A stretch of 64,000 nucleotides of DNA, from the NCBI RefSeq assembly GCF_013409645.1, contig NZ_JACCBG010000001.1, positions 3,780,001 through 3,844,000 of the forward strand, read 5' to 3'. Below are positions 51,469 through 61,696 of the stretch, one piece after another. The DNA comes from Nocardioides panaciterrulae. Lineage in GTDB: Bacteria; Actinomycetota; Actinomycetes; Propionibacteriales; Nocardioidaceae. The position numbers were made by a program, and so were the translations under genes. Every line of letters begins with the position of its first letter. The stretch's first letter is position 1. The notes beneath the pieces are model-generated. The model saw nothing but the letters and a program-made list of their open reading frames with translations. It did no database searches and had not been told where the DNA came from.

Positions 51469-52233
51469 TCAGCTGCCGAGTGGTTCGGCTGCTTCGTTCA
51501 CCCTACGGCCGGAGCCTGACATCGCGCCTCCGCGCGCGGATCGGGTACGCCGCGGCGGGGGGTCGGCGAGCCGCTGACCGAGGGCGGCCAGGAGCTCGAG
51601 GACCAGCGCCACGAGCGCCACCACGACGGCTCCGGCGATGCCCTTGGGGTAGTTGGAGCGGTAGAAGCCGTCGGTGATCACCCGGCCCAGCCCGGGGCCG
51701 GCGACGAGGGCCGCGATGGTGGCCGTCGCCCAGACCTGCACCAGCGCGAGACGGACCCCCGAGACCACCAGCGGCAGCGCCAGCGGAAGCTCCACCCGCC
51801 GGAACCTCTGGGCGCCGGTCATGCCCATCCCGTCGGCGGCCTGCCGGACGTCGGCGGGCACCTCGCGGACCGCGACGTAGGCGTTGGTGATGATCGGCGG
51901 CAGCGCGAAGAGCGTCAGCGCGATCAAGGTGGCCACCCCGGCGCGTCCGTAGGGTCCGAACGTCGTCACCCCCGGGTGGTCGGCGGTGACCAGCAGGGCC
52001 AGCAGGGCGAAGGTCGGCACGGCGCGGCCGACGTTGGAGATGTTGATGGCCAGGAACCCACCACGGCCGAGGTGTCCGAGCCACATCGCCACCGGGAGGC
52101 CGATGGCCGCCGCCGCCGCGAGAGCCGTGATGCTCAGCAGCAGCTGCTGCAGCATCAGCTGGAGCATGCCGCCGTCGCCCTGCCAGTGCGCGGCGGTGGT
52201 GAGGTAGGTCCAGGTGTCGGCGAGGACGTTCAC
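51469..52233 (-). CDS. Glycine betaine/choline-type ABC transporter permease
   Basis: This 254-residue membrane protein has five or six spans and the OpuC-type EAA loop QAADGMGMTGAQRFRRVELP-LALP. It has a basic tail after the last span. The GTG start overlaps the neighbouring permease stop by 4 nt. With its partner it should form the membrane channel of the betaine importer. Confidence 0.85.
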   Translation of the reverse strand: MNVLADTWTYLTTAAHWQGDGGMLQLMLQQLLLSITALAAAAAIGLPVAMWLGHLGRGGFLAINISNVGRAVPTFALLALLVTADHPGVTTFGPYGRAGVATLIALTLFALPPIITNAYVAVREVPADVRQAADGMGMTGAQRFRRVELPLALPLVVSGVRLALVQVWATATIAALVAGPGLGRVITDGFYRSNYPKGIAGAVVVALVALVLELLAALGQRLADPPPRRTRSARGGAMSGSGRRVNEAAEPLGS

Positions 52234-52937
52234 GCGCGCACCCCCCGGGTCCACGGCGTCATCAGCCGCTGGGCGACGACGATCACCACGTCGAGCAGCA
52301 CCGCGAGCGCCACGCACAGCACCGACGCGGTCAGCAGCTCGGCGCGGAAGTTGGTCAGCACCCCGTCCTTGATCAGGTTGCCGAGGCCGCCGTACGCCAC
52401 GAGGGACCCGACGGTCGTCAACGCCACCGTGGACACCGTCGCCACCCGCAGCCCGGCCATGATCACCGGCAGCGCCAGCGGGAGCTCGACCTTGACCAGC
52501 AGCCGGGTGGGGCCGTACCCCAGGCCGATCGCGGACTCCCGCACGTCGTCGGGCACCGAGCGCAGCCCCTCCAGCATGCTGCGCACCAGCACCGTCAGGG
52601 CGTAGAGCGCGAGCCCGATCACCACGGTGGTGGCGGTGATGCCCGTGAACGGCACCAGCAGCGGGAACAGCGCGAGCGACGGGATCGTGTAGATGCCGGT
52701 GCTCACGCCGAGGATCCACGACGACAGGCGCGGGAGGCGACGCGCCACCAGCGCCATCGGGAACGCGATCGCCACGCCGAGCAGCACGGCGGCCACGGTG
52801 ATCTCGAGGTGCTGGGTCGTGGCGTCGACGATCTCCGACTGCCGGTCGCGGAGGTACTGCCCGCAGACCCACTCGTTGGTCAGCCGGCTGTAGCAGCTCG
52901 GGTCGGCCGCGACCGCGGTCGGCACCAGTAGGGTCAC
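52230..52937 (-). CDS. Second glycine betaine/choline-type ABC transporter permease
   Basis: This 235-residue permease starts with a periplasmic-looking segment SCYSRLTNEWVCGQYL, then several membrane spans and the EAA-type loop ESAIGLGYGPTRLLVKVELPL. Its GTG start at 52937 lies only a few bases from the divergent ATPase start. The short shared region means each promoter lies inside the other gene or that a start is misplaced. Confidence 0.82.
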   Translation of the reverse strand: MTLLVPTAVAADPSCYSRLTNEWVCGQYLRDRQSEIVDATTQHLEITVAAVLLGVAIAFPMALVARRLPRLSSWILGVSTGIYTIPSLALFPLLVPFTGITATTVVIGLALYALTVLVRSMLEGLRSVPDDVRESAIGLGYGPTRLLVKVELPLALPVIMAGLRVATVSTVALTTVGSLVAYGGLGNLIKDGVLTNFRAELLTASVLCVALAVLLDVVIVVAQRLMTPWTRGVRA

Positions 52938-52973
52938 GACATGGACGTTACCGGCTCCGCCGACGACCGGCCG

Positions 52974-53987
52974 ATGATCCGGCTCTCGGGCGTCGGGAAG
53001 ACCTACGCCGACGGCACCGTCGCCGTGCACGAGCTCGACCTGGAGGTACGCCGGGGCGAGCTGCTCTGCCTGGTCGGCCCCTCCGGCTGCGGCAAGTCGA
53101 CGACGCTGAAGATGATCAACCGGCTGATCGAGCCGACCACCGGCCGCATCGAGATCGACGGCCAGGACGTGACCCGGCAGAACCCCGTCGAGCTGCGGCG
53201 CGGGATCGGGTACGTGATCCAGCAGGTCGGGCTGTTCCCGCACCAGAAGGTGCTCACCAACGTGATGACCGTGCCGCTGCTCTACGGCGAGTCACGGTCC
53301 GTGGCCCGGGACCGCGCGCGCGAGCTGATGGAGATGGTCGGGCTGGACCCGGCGACGTACGCCGACCGCTACCCCCACCAGCTCTCGGGCGGCGAGCAGC
53401 AGCGGGTCGGCGTGGCCCGGGCCCTGGCCGCCGACCCGCCGGTGCTGCTGATGGACGAGCCGTTCGGCGCGGTCGACCCGGTGGTCCGGGTGCGGCTGCA
53501 GGACGAGTTCCTGCACCTGCAGCAGGACCTCGGCAAGACCGTGGTGCTGGTGACCCACGACATCGACGAGGCGGTCCGGATGGGTGACCGGGTCGCGGTC
53601 TTCGCCACCGGCGGCCGGCTCGCCCAGCACGCCACCCCGGCCGACCTGCTCGGCCAGCCCGCCGACGAGTTCGTGAGCGACTTCGTCGGCTCCACCCGGG
53701 GCCTGCGACGGCTGGCGGTCACGGCCATCGACCCGCGCCACCTCGAGCCGCTGGACGGGGTGCGCACCGGCGACCTGGGCGCGGCGATCGACGTGGACGC
53801 CACGCTCGAGCAGGCGCTGGCGGTGATGCTGCGCGAGGACAAGCCGATGGTGGCCGTCAAGGACGGCGCCCGGTTCGTCGGGGTGCTCACCCCCAACGGG
53901 GTGCACGCCGCGTTGCGCGCGTCCCTGGCCGAGACCAACGGCCGGGCCGGCGAGGGCGGCCCGGGCGGCCGGGCCGCCGCGGACTGA
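52974..53987 (+). CDS. Glycine betaine/choline-type ABC transporter ATPase (OpuCA-like)
   Basis: The protein has about 337 residues. Walker A GPSGCGKST and signature LSGGEQQRVGVARAL are present, as are Walker B VLLMDEPFGAVDP and the H-loop LVTHDIDEA. A C-terminal CBS-like segment includes LEQALAVMLREDKPMVAV. ATG 52974 (MIRLSGVGKTY) is preferred to the 52941 ATG because it fits the family N terminus and leaves 36 bp to the divergent permease. Confidence 0.83.
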   Translation: MIRLSGVGKTYADGTVAVHELDLEVRRGELLCLVGPSGCGKSTTLKMINRLIEPTTGRIEIDGQDVTRQNPVELRRGIGYVIQQVGLFPHQKVLTNVMTVPLLYGESRSVARDRARELMEMVGLDPATYADRYPHQLSGGEQQRVGVARALAADPPVLLMDEPFGAVDPVVRVRLQDEFLHLQQDLGKTVVLVTHDIDEAVRMGDRVAVFATGGRLAQHATPADLLGQPADEFVSDFVGSTRGLRRLAVTAIDPRHLEPLDGVRTGDLGAAIDVDATLEQALAVMLREDKPMVAVKDGARFVGVLTPNGVHAALRASLAETNGRAGEGGPGGRAAAD

Positions 53988-53988
53988 C

Positions 53989-54148
53989 CGCGAGTCGGCG
54001 CTCATTGACGCCTTAACCGGCAGGTCGGCGTCAACAAGCGCCGACTCGGCGTACTCCCGGCGTCAACCAGCGCCGACTCGGCGTACTCCCGGCGTCAACC
54101 AGCGCCGACTCGGCGCAGTCCGGGTGTCAACGAGCGCCGACTCGGCGT
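53989..54148. repeat. Repeat array after the ABC ATPase: one inverted and four direct copies on a 32-bp period
   Basis: An inverted copy lies at 53989-54009. Direct copies begin at 54030, 54062, 54094 and 54126, exactly 32 bp apart. Each has the arm GTCAACnAG and the core CGCCGACTCGGCG. The last copy runs into the stop codon of the GNAT gene (54148-54150). The array fills the gap between the convergent ATPase and GNAT genes. Confidence 0.8.
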
Positions 54149-55251
54149 CAGGACTCGGGGTCGACCGTCACGTCCCGGTGCCAGGACTCGGTGACGTACT
54201 TGGTCTGCCAGCCCATCGACGTGTAGAGCCCGGAGGCGCCGGTCGGGGAGTCGGCGTCGACCTCGAGGCCGACCCGGTCCCGGCCGCGGCCGGCGGCGTC
54301 GGCGATGATCGTGCGCAGCAGCCCCTTGGCGACGCCGCGGCCGCGGGCGGCCTCGAGCACCCCGAGGTAGGAGACGTACGAGCCGTCCGGGCCGGAGCTG
54401 CTCTCGCTCACGGTGCCGACCAGGGCGCCGACCGGCTGGGTCTCCCCGCCGTCGGTGAGCTCGGCCAGCCACCAGTGGTCCCAGGTGTGGCCCGGGTCCT
54501 CGCGGAGCCGGAACAGGAACTCGTCGAAGGTCTCCTCGCTGGAGTTGAAGTGGTCGACGAAGGCGCCCTCGAGCACGTCGTGGACCGCGCGCAGGTCCGC
54601 CTCGTCGGGCATCCCGGAGCCGGAGCGGCGCACCAGCCGGAACACGACGCCGTCCTTCTCCCAGTGCTCGGGGTGACCGGTCAGGTCGGCCTCGTCCGGG
54701 GTGACCGGACGGTTCATCTGCCACCAGGTGCGCACCTTCTCGAAGCCGGCCTCGGTCAGCCAGAGGTGCTGGCGGTCGTCGTCGGCGAACGCCCCGGTGT
54801 CGATCTGCTGGACCTCGAGCCCGCGAGCGGCGCCCACGGCCCGGGCCTGGCCGACCGCCCAGTCGACGAGCACGTCGGAGCAGCAGCGGGCGACGTCCCC
54901 CGCGAGGTCGCGGTCGACGATGTGCACGAACAGCATCCGGCCCACGGAGCGGTCGTGGACGCTGCCCCAGGCGCGGATCTCGCCCTTGTGGTCTCGGACG
55001 ACGACGTTCTCCCGCATCCGCAGCCCCTGCTCGGAGACCTCCACCAGCACGTCGTCGACGCCGGAGGCGGCCCAGCCGCGGCCGTGCCGCTCGTGGGCGC
55101 GCAGCAGGTGGGTCAGCCGGGCCACCTCGAACCGGTCGGACGGGTCGGGCGTGCCGATCTCCCAACCCGGTGGCAGTCCGGGCGGGCTGCCGATCTCGTT
55201 GCGGATGACCAGGTCGGGGTCGCTCTGGAAGCGGGAGTCCTCGGGGATCAC
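54148..55251 (-). CDS. GNAT-family N-acetyltransferase (tandem GNAT domains)
   Basis: This 367-residue protein has two GNAT folds: a divergent N-terminal copy (about 30-170) and a better-formed C-terminal copy with the acetyl-CoA loop VLEAARGRGVAKGLLRTI near 300-317. The arrangement resembles mycothiol synthase MshD. MshD is an acetyltransferase of cysteinyl-GlcN-inositol, but the match is architectural only, so the substrate is open. GTG 55251 is preferred over a TTG at 55281 used in a longer frame. Confidence 0.7.
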   Translation of the reverse strand: MIPEDSRFQSDPDLVIRNEIGSPPGLPPGWEIGTPDPSDRFEVARLTHLLRAHERHGRGWAASGVDDVLVEVSEQGLRMRENVVVRDHKGEIRAWGSVHDRSVGRMLFVHIVDRDLAGDVARCCSDVLVDWAVGQARAVGAARGLEVQQIDTGAFADDDRQHLWLTEAGFEKVRTWWQMNRPVTPDEADLTGHPEHWEKDGVVFRLVRRSGSGMPDEADLRAVHDVLEGAFVDHFNSSEETFDEFLFRLREDPGHTWDHWWLAELTDGGETQPVGALVGTVSESSSGPDGSYVSYLGVLEAARGRGVAKGLLRTIIADAAGRGRDRVGLEVDADSPTGASGLYTSMGWQTKYVTESWHRDVTVDPES

Positions 55252-55287
55252 GAGAGTTGATTCTTCCGCATCGGGCCGCAACGCAAA

Positions 55288-55316
55288 CGACCCGCCCGCG
55301 GGTCGCGGGCGGGTCG
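55288..55316 (-). terminator. Hairpin between the coiled-coil protein and GNAT genes
   Basis: CGACCCGCCCGC (55288-55299) and GCGGGCGGGTCG (55305-55316) form a perfect 12-bp stem with a 5-nt loop. On the minus strand it lies between the GNAT gene start and the end of the preceding coiled-coil gene. Confidence 0.55.
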
Positions 55317-55345
55317 GGGCCTGGGGTGCCGGTCGGGCCGGGGGG

Positions 55346-55936
55346 TCAGGCGTGCTTGCGGGCCGGCATCGCCTGCCAGGCCACGAGCTCGGCGCGGAGC
55401 GTGTCGAGCTCCTGCTCGAGCTCGGCCACGCGCACGATCGCCTCGGCGGCGCGCTGCTCGGCCTCCTCCAGCCGCTCGGTGGTGTCCTGGCCCTGGCGCT
55501 CGGCCAGGTCGGCCCGCCGGGCCTCGCTGTTCACCTTCCGGGTCGCCTCGGCGGCCCGCTTCTGCGCCGAGGTCAGCGCGTCCTCGAGCTCGGTGATCGT
55601 CGACTGGTGCGCGTCGATGCGGGCCTGCATCGAGCTCGTGAAGGACTTCTGCTCCGCGGTCCGCTGCTCGGTGAGCCGGCGGTAGGCCTGCGCCTGCTCG
55701 GCGCGGTCGCGGGCCGCCTCGCGGCGGGCCTCCAGCAGCTCGGCGTGCGTGATGCGCGCGGCGGCCGCCCCGAGCACCACGGCGGCCACGGCGGCGGGCA
55801 CCAGGACCGGCCAGGACCCGCTGAGGATCGCGCCGAGCACGAGCAGCGCGGCGACGACGAGGAGCACGACAGCGACGGTCAGCCGGACGCTGCGCTGCCG
55901 GCGGCGGGCTGCCGGGGCGCGAGTGGGGGAAGCCAT
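55346..55936 (-). CDS. Membrane-anchored coiled-coil protein of unknown function
   Basis: The protein has 196 residues. A basic N-terminal tail is followed by two hydrophobic segments (about 19-38 and 44-60). A long amphipathic helix-rich region (about 70-195) then follows, rich in Glu, Arg and Ala with heptad-like spacing. It probably has a membrane anchor with a cytoplasmic coiled coil. It lies 10 bp from the DUF3180 gene in an operon with folK. Mycobacteria have an Ala/Arg-rich transmembrane protein (Rv3604c) in the same place. No known function. Confidence 0.6.
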   Translation of the reverse strand: MASPTRAPAARRRQRSVRLTVAVVLLVVAALLVLGAILSGSWPVLVPAAVAAVVLGAAAARITHAELLEARREAARDRAEQAQAYRRLTEQRTAEQKSFTSSMQARIDAHQSTITELEDALTSAQKRAAEATRKVNSEARRADLAERQGQDTTERLEEAEQRAAEAIVRVAELEQELDTLRAELVAWQAMPARKHA

Positions 55937-55945
55937 GGGGTCAGG

Positions 55946-56437
55946 TTATGTCTCGTCGTCCTCAGAACGGACGCGACACGCGCGCTCGAGCAGCAGTGCC
56001 GCAATGGTGATCGCCACACCGGCGGCCGCGGCGGCCAGCGACCGCCAGCCCCGTTGGGCCGCCAGCTCGGCGTCGACGCCGAGCCAGCTGACGGCGTACC
56101 CGGCGTAGCCCCCGGCCACCAGGGCCCCGACGTAGGCGCAGGCGCGGGCCAGCACCAGCCGGTTCACCGCCTGGTGCGGCTGCAGCCGCTGCCGGTGCAC
56201 GTGCACCGAGCGCCAGGTGGACCACGCGGCCGCGCCGACGATCGCCGCGCCGAGGAACAGCGCCAGCGGCTGGGACCAGGCGATCACCGGCGCGCTCCCC
56301 CGCCACCGCTCGGTGATCGGGTGCAGCAGCCAACCGCCGACCAGTCCCACGACGAGCCACGCCGTCAGGGCGCCCGCGGAGGTCGGTCGCAGGTGCCCGC
56401 CCGACGGCTCCTCCTCGCCGGACGGGTCCTCGGTCAC
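55946..56437 (-). CDS. DUF3180 family membrane protein
   Basis: This 163-residue protein has four hydrophobic segments: LTAWLVVGLVGGWLLH, LALFLGAAIVGAAAWS, ACAYVGALVAGGYAG and LAAAAAGVAITIAALLLE. A long charged N-terminal tail precedes them. It matches the DUF3180 layout seen in Rv3605c next to folK. The gene overlaps folK by 4 nt (ATGA) and probably shares its transcript, but any folate role is unknown. Confidence 0.75.
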   Translation of the reverse strand: MTEDPSGEEEPSGGHLRPTSAGALTAWLVVGLVGGWLLHPITERWRGSAPVIAWSQPLALFLGAAIVGAAAWSTWRSVHVHRQRLQPHQAVNRLVLARACAYVGALVAGGYAGYAVSWLGVDAELAAQRGWRSLAAAAAGVAITIAALLLERACRVRSEDDET

Positions 56438-57003
56438 TGGAGCTCGAGCTCCAGGTCGTCACGCCGCTTCAGGCCGCTGCGGTCGGTCTTCTCGAGCAGG
56501 TCGGCGATCGGGCCCCACTCGGGGAACTCCGCCTCGGGCTCGAGGTCGTACCAGGGCTGCAGGACGAAGGCACGCTCCGCGGCGCGCGGGTGCGGCAATC
56601 GGAGGAACTCGTCGTCGCTGCGGCGGTCGCCCACCACGATCAGGTCGACGTCGAGCGTGCGGGGGGCGTTCTGGACGTCGGAGCGCTCCCGCGCGAAGGC
56701 GTCCTCGATGGCCAGCGCCCGGTCCATCAGGCGGGTGGCGGCCAGGGTGGTGTCGATCAGCACGACCGCGTTGAGGAAGGTCTTGGCGCCCTCGGGGCAG
56801 TCCACCGGCTCGGTCTCGTAGACCGGCGAGACGCCCGTGACCCAGACGTCCGGCGTGTCCGCGATGGCGTTGACAGCGCCCTGCAGGCTGGCCATCCGCT
56901 CGCCGAGGTTCGACCCGAGTGCCAGCACCGCCCGACGGATCGGGCGCATCTCGCCGGTCAGCGTGTCGGCGTCGATGATGTTCGGGTTCGGGGTCTCTGT
57001 CAC
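56434..57003 (-). CDS. folK: 6-hydroxymethyl-7,8-dihydropterin pyrophosphokinase
   Basis: This 189-residue HPPK transfers pyrophosphate from ATP to hydroxymethyldihydropterin in folate synthesis. Blocks ALGSNLGERMASLQGAV, VYETEPVDCPEGAKTFLNAV and RTLDVDLIVVGDR fit the family. The catalytic acidic and Arg residues in the last block are present. It overlaps folB and the DUF3180 gene by 4 nt each. Confidence 0.93.
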   Translation of the reverse strand: MTETPNPNIIDADTLTGEMRPIRRAVLALGSNLGERMASLQGAVNAIADTPDVWVTGVSPVYETEPVDCPEGAKTFLNAVVLIDTTLAATRLMDRALAIEDAFARERSDVQNAPRTLDVDLIVVGDRRSDDEFLRLPHPRAAERAFVLQPWYDLEPEAEFPEWGPIADLLEKTDRSGLKRRDDLELELQ

Positions 57004-57386
57004 GTCGGGTCCTCACGTGTCCGGGTGATCGTCAAGGCGACGTCCGAGAACGTCGCGTCGATGGGCGCGTCCGGCTTGTGGACCGTGACCCGCGCCCATT
57101 CAACACGACTGTCCAAGAGGCAGACCTTCGCGATGCGCTGGGCCAGGGTCTCGATCAGGTCGACCGGATCGTTCTCCACGGCGGCCTTCACCGAGGCCAC
57201 GAGACTTCCGTAGTCCACCGTGTCATGCAAGTCATCGGAGGCGGCCGCGGGCCCGGTGTCGAGCCCGAGGACCAGGTCCACGAGGAACACCTGTCCCTCG
57301 CGTCGCTCGAACCCGAAGACGCCGTGATGGCCGAAGCACTCGATGCCGAGCACGCTCAGCTGATCGACCGCCTGTTCGTCGGTCAC
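57000..57386 (-). CDS. folB: Dihydroneopterin aldolase
   Basis: This 128-residue aldolase cleaves dihydroneopterin to hydroxymethyldihydropterin. GIECFGHHGVFGFERREGQ is the substrate-binding start and DTVDYGSLVASVKAAVE follows. A Lys in the late VHKPDAPID segment fits the catalytic site. It overlaps folP and folK by 4 nt, so folP-folB-folK is a tightly coupled set. Confidence 0.93.
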   Translation of the reverse strand: MTDEQAVDQLSVLGIECFGHHGVFGFERREGQVFLVDLVLGLDTGPAAASDDLHDTVDYGSLVASVKAAVENDPVDLIETLAQRIAKVCLLDSRVEWARVTVHKPDAPIDATFSDVALTITRTREDPT

Positions 57387-58216
57387 CGGGCTCCTTCCTG
57401 CTCGAGTCGCGCCACGACGCGCAACGCGTCGCGGCTGGAGCGTACGTCGTGGACCCGGATGCCCCAGACCCGGGCCCGGGCGAGCTCGGTGGTCAGGGCC
57501 ACGTTCGCGGCCTCGCGCTGGTCGACCGGGCGGGGGCTGCCGGAGTCGTCGGCCAGCAGCCGGCCCAGGAAGGTCTTCCGGCTGGCGCCGACCAGCAGCG
57601 GGTAGCCCAGCGCCGCCAGCCGGTCGAGGTGGGCCAGCAGCTCCCAGTTGTGCTCGGCCCCCTTCGCGAACCCGAGGCCCGGGTCGAGGATGATCCGCTC
57701 CGGCCGGATGCCGGCGGCGAGCAGCGCGTCCACCCGCGCGCCCAGCTCGTCGCAGACCGCCCCGACGACCCCGCCGGGCCCGTCGTAGGTGGCGAAGTCA
57801 CGCATGTGGTCGCTGTGGGCGCGCCAGTGCATCGCGACGTACGGCACGTCCGCCGCCGCGGCCACCTCGAGGATCCGCGGGTCCGCGAGGCCGCCGGAGA
57901 CGTCGTTGAGGATCCTCGCGCCGGCCGCGAGCGCCGCCTCGGCCACCTCGGCCCGCATCGTGTCCACCGAGATCGTCGCGCCCTCCGCCGCGAGCGCGGT
58001 GATCACGGGGACCACGCGGCCGAGCTCCTCCTCCAGCAGCGGTCGGGTCGCCCCCGGCCGGGTCGACTCACCGCCGATGTCGAGGATGTCGGCGCCCTCG
58101 GCCAGCAGCTCGCGGCCATGGGCGATCGCGGCGTCCGGCTCCAGCCAGCGGCCGCCGTCGGAGAACGAGTCGGGGGTGACGTTGACGACCCCCATCAGCA
58201 GCGGCCCGGTCGTCAT
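57383..58216 (-). CDS. folP: Dihydropteroate synthase
   Basis: This 277-residue TIM-barrel enzyme joins p-aminobenzoate to hydroxymethyldihydropterin pyrophosphate and is the sulfonamide target. The N terminus MGVVNVTPDSFSDGG, the DIGGESTRPGA block, ILNDVSGGLAD and the LVGASRKTFLG region are all intact. ATG 58216 is chosen because earlier in-frame codons precede no conserved residues. Confidence 0.95.
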   Translation of the reverse strand: MTTGPLLMGVVNVTPDSFSDGGRWLEPDAAIAHGRELLAEGADILDIGGESTRPGATRPLLEEELGRVVPVITALAAEGATISVDTMRAEVAEAALAAGARILNDVSGGLADPRILEVAAAADVPYVAMHWRAHSDHMRDFATYDGPGGVVGAVCDELGARVDALLAAGIRPERIILDPGLGFAKGAEHNWELLAHLDRLAALGYPLLVGASRKTFLGRLLADDSGSPRPVDQREAANVALTTELARARVWGIRVHDVRSSRDALRVVARLEQEGAR

Positions 58217-58260
58217 GGCACCCGAGGCTAGTGGCTGCCCGCCCCACCGGTCCGCGTCGG

Positions 58261-58731
58261 TCAGCTCAGCGGCGCCCGGGCGGCTGCGAGCAGCACGCCC
58301 AGGAGGCGGGCCAGCGCCGGGCAGACGGTCTCGGCCGGCTGGCCGAGGAGGACCGCGGCCTCCAGCGCCTCGGCGTGGCAGCCGACCGCGGCGAGGGTCT
58401 CGGTCAGTCCGAGGGCCTCCAGGTCGGCCCGTTCGAGCCGGCCGCCGCGGTCGAAGTCGACCATGAGGTCGACGCAGCTTCCCTCGGGATGGCAGTCGTC
58501 CTGGTCGTGCGCCTGCGGAAGCCCCGGGAGGGCGCGGCGCAGCTCGACGTACGACGCGCACCAGATGATGCCCGCGGAGTGCCGGGGCCACGGCGACAGC
58601 GCAGTCGGATCGACTCGCAGTCGCCCCGGGCCGTCCGGGAGCCGGCCCGTCTGGCCCGGGGCGAACGGCGTGCCGGCCAGCACGGGGTCGATGAGCGCCG
58701 TGACGAGGACCGACAGATGCGGACCGGACAT
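58261..58731 (-). CDS. Conserved small protein of unknown function between folP and folE
   Basis: The protein has 156 residues. It is acidic with a Cys-containing central stretch (DDCHPEGSCVDLMVDF) and an Ala/Leu-rich helical end. No catalytic or membrane motif is recognised. ATG 58740 in the same frame is an alternative start. Its place inside the fol operon suggests co-expression, but its role is unknown. Confidence 0.5.
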   Translation of the reverse strand: MSGPHLSVLVTALIDPVLAGTPFAPGQTGRLPDGPGRLRVDPTALSPWPRHSAGIIWCASYVELRRALPGLPQAHDQDDCHPEGSCVDLMVDFDRGGRLERADLEALGLTETLAAVGCHAEALEAAVLLGQPAETVCPALARLLGVLLAAARAPLS

Positions 58732-58823
58732 GTCCCCCATCCTCCCCCGGTCCGGGCACTCAGCGCCGGGCGAACGTGGAGTCCGGGGCCAGGGCGTCCA
58801 GCGGCGCCACGGCAGCCCGGCCG

Positions 58824-59434
58824 TCAGCGACTGCGGTTGATCAGCGACATCGCCTCGGAGCGGGTCGCCGCGTTGTGCATGATGCCGCGGACCGCCGAGG
58901 TGATGGTGCGGGCGCCGGCCTTGCGGACGCCGCGCATGGTCATGCACAGGTGCTCGGCCTCGATGACCACGATCACGCCGCGGGCCTCGAGGATCTCCAT
59001 GAGCGCGTCGGCGACCTGCGTGGTCAGCCGCTCCTGGACCTGGGGCCGCTTGGCGAAGACGTCGACCAGCCGGGCCAGCTTGGACAGGCCGGTGATCTTG
59101 CCGCTGTCGGCGGGGATGTAGCCGACGTGGGCGACCCCGGTGAACGGGACCAGGTGGTGCTCGCACATCGACCAGAGCTCGATGTCGCGGACCAGGACCA
59201 TCTCGTCGTGCCCGAGGTCGAAGGTGGTGGTGAGCACCTCCTCCGGCGTCTGCCGCATGCCCAACGTCATCTCGGCGTAGGCCCGGGCCACCCGCGCGGG
59301 GGTCTCCCGCAGCCCCTCGCGGTCGGGGTCCTCCCCGATCGCGATCAGCAGCTCCCGGACGGCGGCCTCGGCGCGAGGGGCGTCGAACGGCGGCACCTCG
59401 CCTAGGGTCTGCGGGACCAGGCCGATCGGGTCGG

Positions 59435-59438
<4 letters not shown>
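58824..59438 (-). CDS. folE: GTP cyclohydrolase I
   Basis: This 204-residue enzyme makes dihydroneopterin triphosphate from GTP. The zinc ligand block [20 protein letters not shown] and LSKLARLVD, followed by [21 protein letters not shown], fit the family. Its ATG overlaps the ftsH stop by 4 nt (ATGA). It is the first committed step of the folate genes in this cluster. Confidence 0.95.
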
Positions 59439-61492
<2,054 letters not shown>

Positions 61493-61515
61493 AGGCTTCT
61501 CTCGACACGGCTCTG

Positions 61516-61543
61516 CCGTCCGCCCGCGTTCACGGGCGGACGG
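61516..61543 (-). terminator. Hairpin in the hpt-ftsH gap
   Basis: CCGTCCGCCCG (61516-61526) and CGGGCGGACGG (61533-61543) form a perfect 11-bp stem with a 6-nt loop, about 25-50 nt before the ftsH start and about 155-180 nt past hpt. It could be an hpt terminator or a structured ftsH leader. Confidence 0.45.
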
Positions 61544-61696
61544 TCATCTGAACTGACGACGGTACACAACCCCGACAACGTCCAGTGTCGCAGGCTGGTG
61601 CCCCGGAGTGGGAACCCTCACACGCCGGCACACCCGCCGGCGCACGCGGGAGCGGCCGGGAGGTGGCGGCGAGGCCGCCCGGGCGCGGACCGGGGG

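Noticed and set aside
43519..51519. 2666-codon open frame on the plus strand opposite the polymerase and sulfotransferase genes
   Set aside because: It is a shadow of the third-codon-position GC bias on the minus strand. It shows no recognisable domain, whereas the minus-strand genes contain complete catalytic motifs.
53989..54148. CRISPR array
   Set aside because: The repeated units have 9-bp linkers, not 26-40-bp unique spacers, and no cas gene is present.
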